Of a stretch of 64,000 nt of DNA, positions 63,735 through 64,000 are shown one piece after another. The stretch is from Posidonia oceanica (Eukaryota > Streptophyta > Magnoliopsida > Alismatales > Posidoniaceae). Made by a program: the position numbers and the translations under genes. The stretch is from NCBI GenBank assembly GCA_037176725.1, contig JAZBRS010000029.1, positions 47,254,001 to 47,318,000 on the forward strand. The letters run 5' to 3'. Within the stretch, counting starts at the first letter, position 1. Every line of letters starts with the position of its first letter. The notes beneath the pieces were generated by a model. The model was not told where the DNA came from and did not search any database. It saw nothing but the letters and a program-made list of their open reading frames with translations.

Positions 63735-64000
63735 TGTAGCGATCCCGATCGGAATCAGGCTCGCTAAATATAGCGGCGATTGAGATCCGAGGAAGAGGCT
63801 CAACTCGATAACACTAGAAATCGAGGAGAAAAAGGGAAGATAAGACAAATCAGAGTCGCCACCACGTCTATCAACGGAAGACGAGGAAAATCGGGGTAAT
63901 GCGTGAATTAACACGCAAAACCGAGCAAGAAATGCAAAGCAAAGCAATGCAAAGGAAAACATATGCAAACAAATGCAAATGAGTTGACTCTAGCCTAGGA
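63735..64000 (-). mobile_element. 5' LTR of element C (first 266 bp of its 3' end)
   Basis: Matches 41539-41804 of the 3' LTR with three differences: GAAAAC/GATAAC, AACCGG/AATCGG and AACGCG/AACACG. The rest is beyond the window. Confidence 0.95.

Larger units (their letters stand above)
41539..64000 (-). mobile_element. Element C: near-complete giant Tat-lineage retrotransposon (runs off the window)
   Basis: In element sense, from high to low coordinates: 5' LTR (63735 onward, cut by the window end), PBS 63716-63734, leader, gag 62400-59927, pol 59926-53636, spacer, accessory ORF 52151-51201, 3' UTR arrays 51200-47369, polypurine tract 47368-47356, 3' LTR 47355-41539. The internal part is 16,379 bp; with two 5,817-bp LTRs the element would be about 28 kb. 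The visible 266 bp of the 5' LTR differ from the 3' LTR at 3 positions by my count. It is inserted in the LTR of F; CCGCC (41534-41538) is the expected left target duplication. Confidence 0.95.

Overview
The window is nuclear DNA of a flowering plant whose species I cannot name. It is made almost entirely of nested Ty3/Gypsy LTR retrotransposons of the Tat (Ogre/Retand-like) lineage. The evidence is very long LTRs with TG...CA ends, 5-bp target duplications, the primer-binding site GTGGCGACTCCGCTGGGGA next to the LTRs, and a pol that carries a second (archaeal-type) RNase H between RNase H and integrase. I see no ordinary host gene, tRNA or rRNA.

Layout (element letters are mine). Element A (minus) runs from before base 1 to 27890. 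It holds an accessory plant-mobile-domain-like ORF (1-373), pol in three pieces (1627-2509, 8033-11181, about 19640-21265), a broken gag (21266-23784), a leader, a PBS and the 5' LTR (24998-27890). A was hit twice. A 5.5-kb solo LTR, S (2510-8032, duplication GCAGC), sits in integrase. A plus-strand gag-only element, N (from 11182), sits in the PR-RT linker. A itself sits in the leader of D (plus, 27891-39266), a gag-only element with about 97 copies of a 50-bp repeat and a 3' LTR at 35702-39266. D sits in the pol of an older element E (minus, 39267-41162). E is also broken by F (plus, LTR from 41163), and F is broken at 41539 by C.

Element C (minus, 41539 to past the window end) is the only near-complete copy: 3' LTR 5,817 bp, hairpin-rich repeat arrays, accessory ORF 51201-52151, an uninterrupted pol of over 2,050 codons, gag with a frameshift and one stop near its N terminus, leader, PBS, and the first 266 bp of the 5' LTR. 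Its two LTRs differ at 3 of 266 comparable bases, so it is young. Two equal LTRs would make it about 28 kb.

How the parts work together: Gag packages the RNA. Protease, reverse transcriptase, two RNase H domains and integrase copy it and insert it. A tRNA primes at the PBS and the polypurine tract primes the plus strand. N and D keep LTR and packaging/gag regions but have no pol, so they probably depended on C-like elements.

The most interesting signals are non-coding: (1) 3' UTR arrays of short hairpins whose stems change in a compensatory way; (2) an inverted repeat around the polypurine tract with the same 60-nt spacing in C and D; (3) palindrome clusters spread through the N LTR, with an analogous module in A/F LTRs; (4) a copy of the PBS core inside every LTR.
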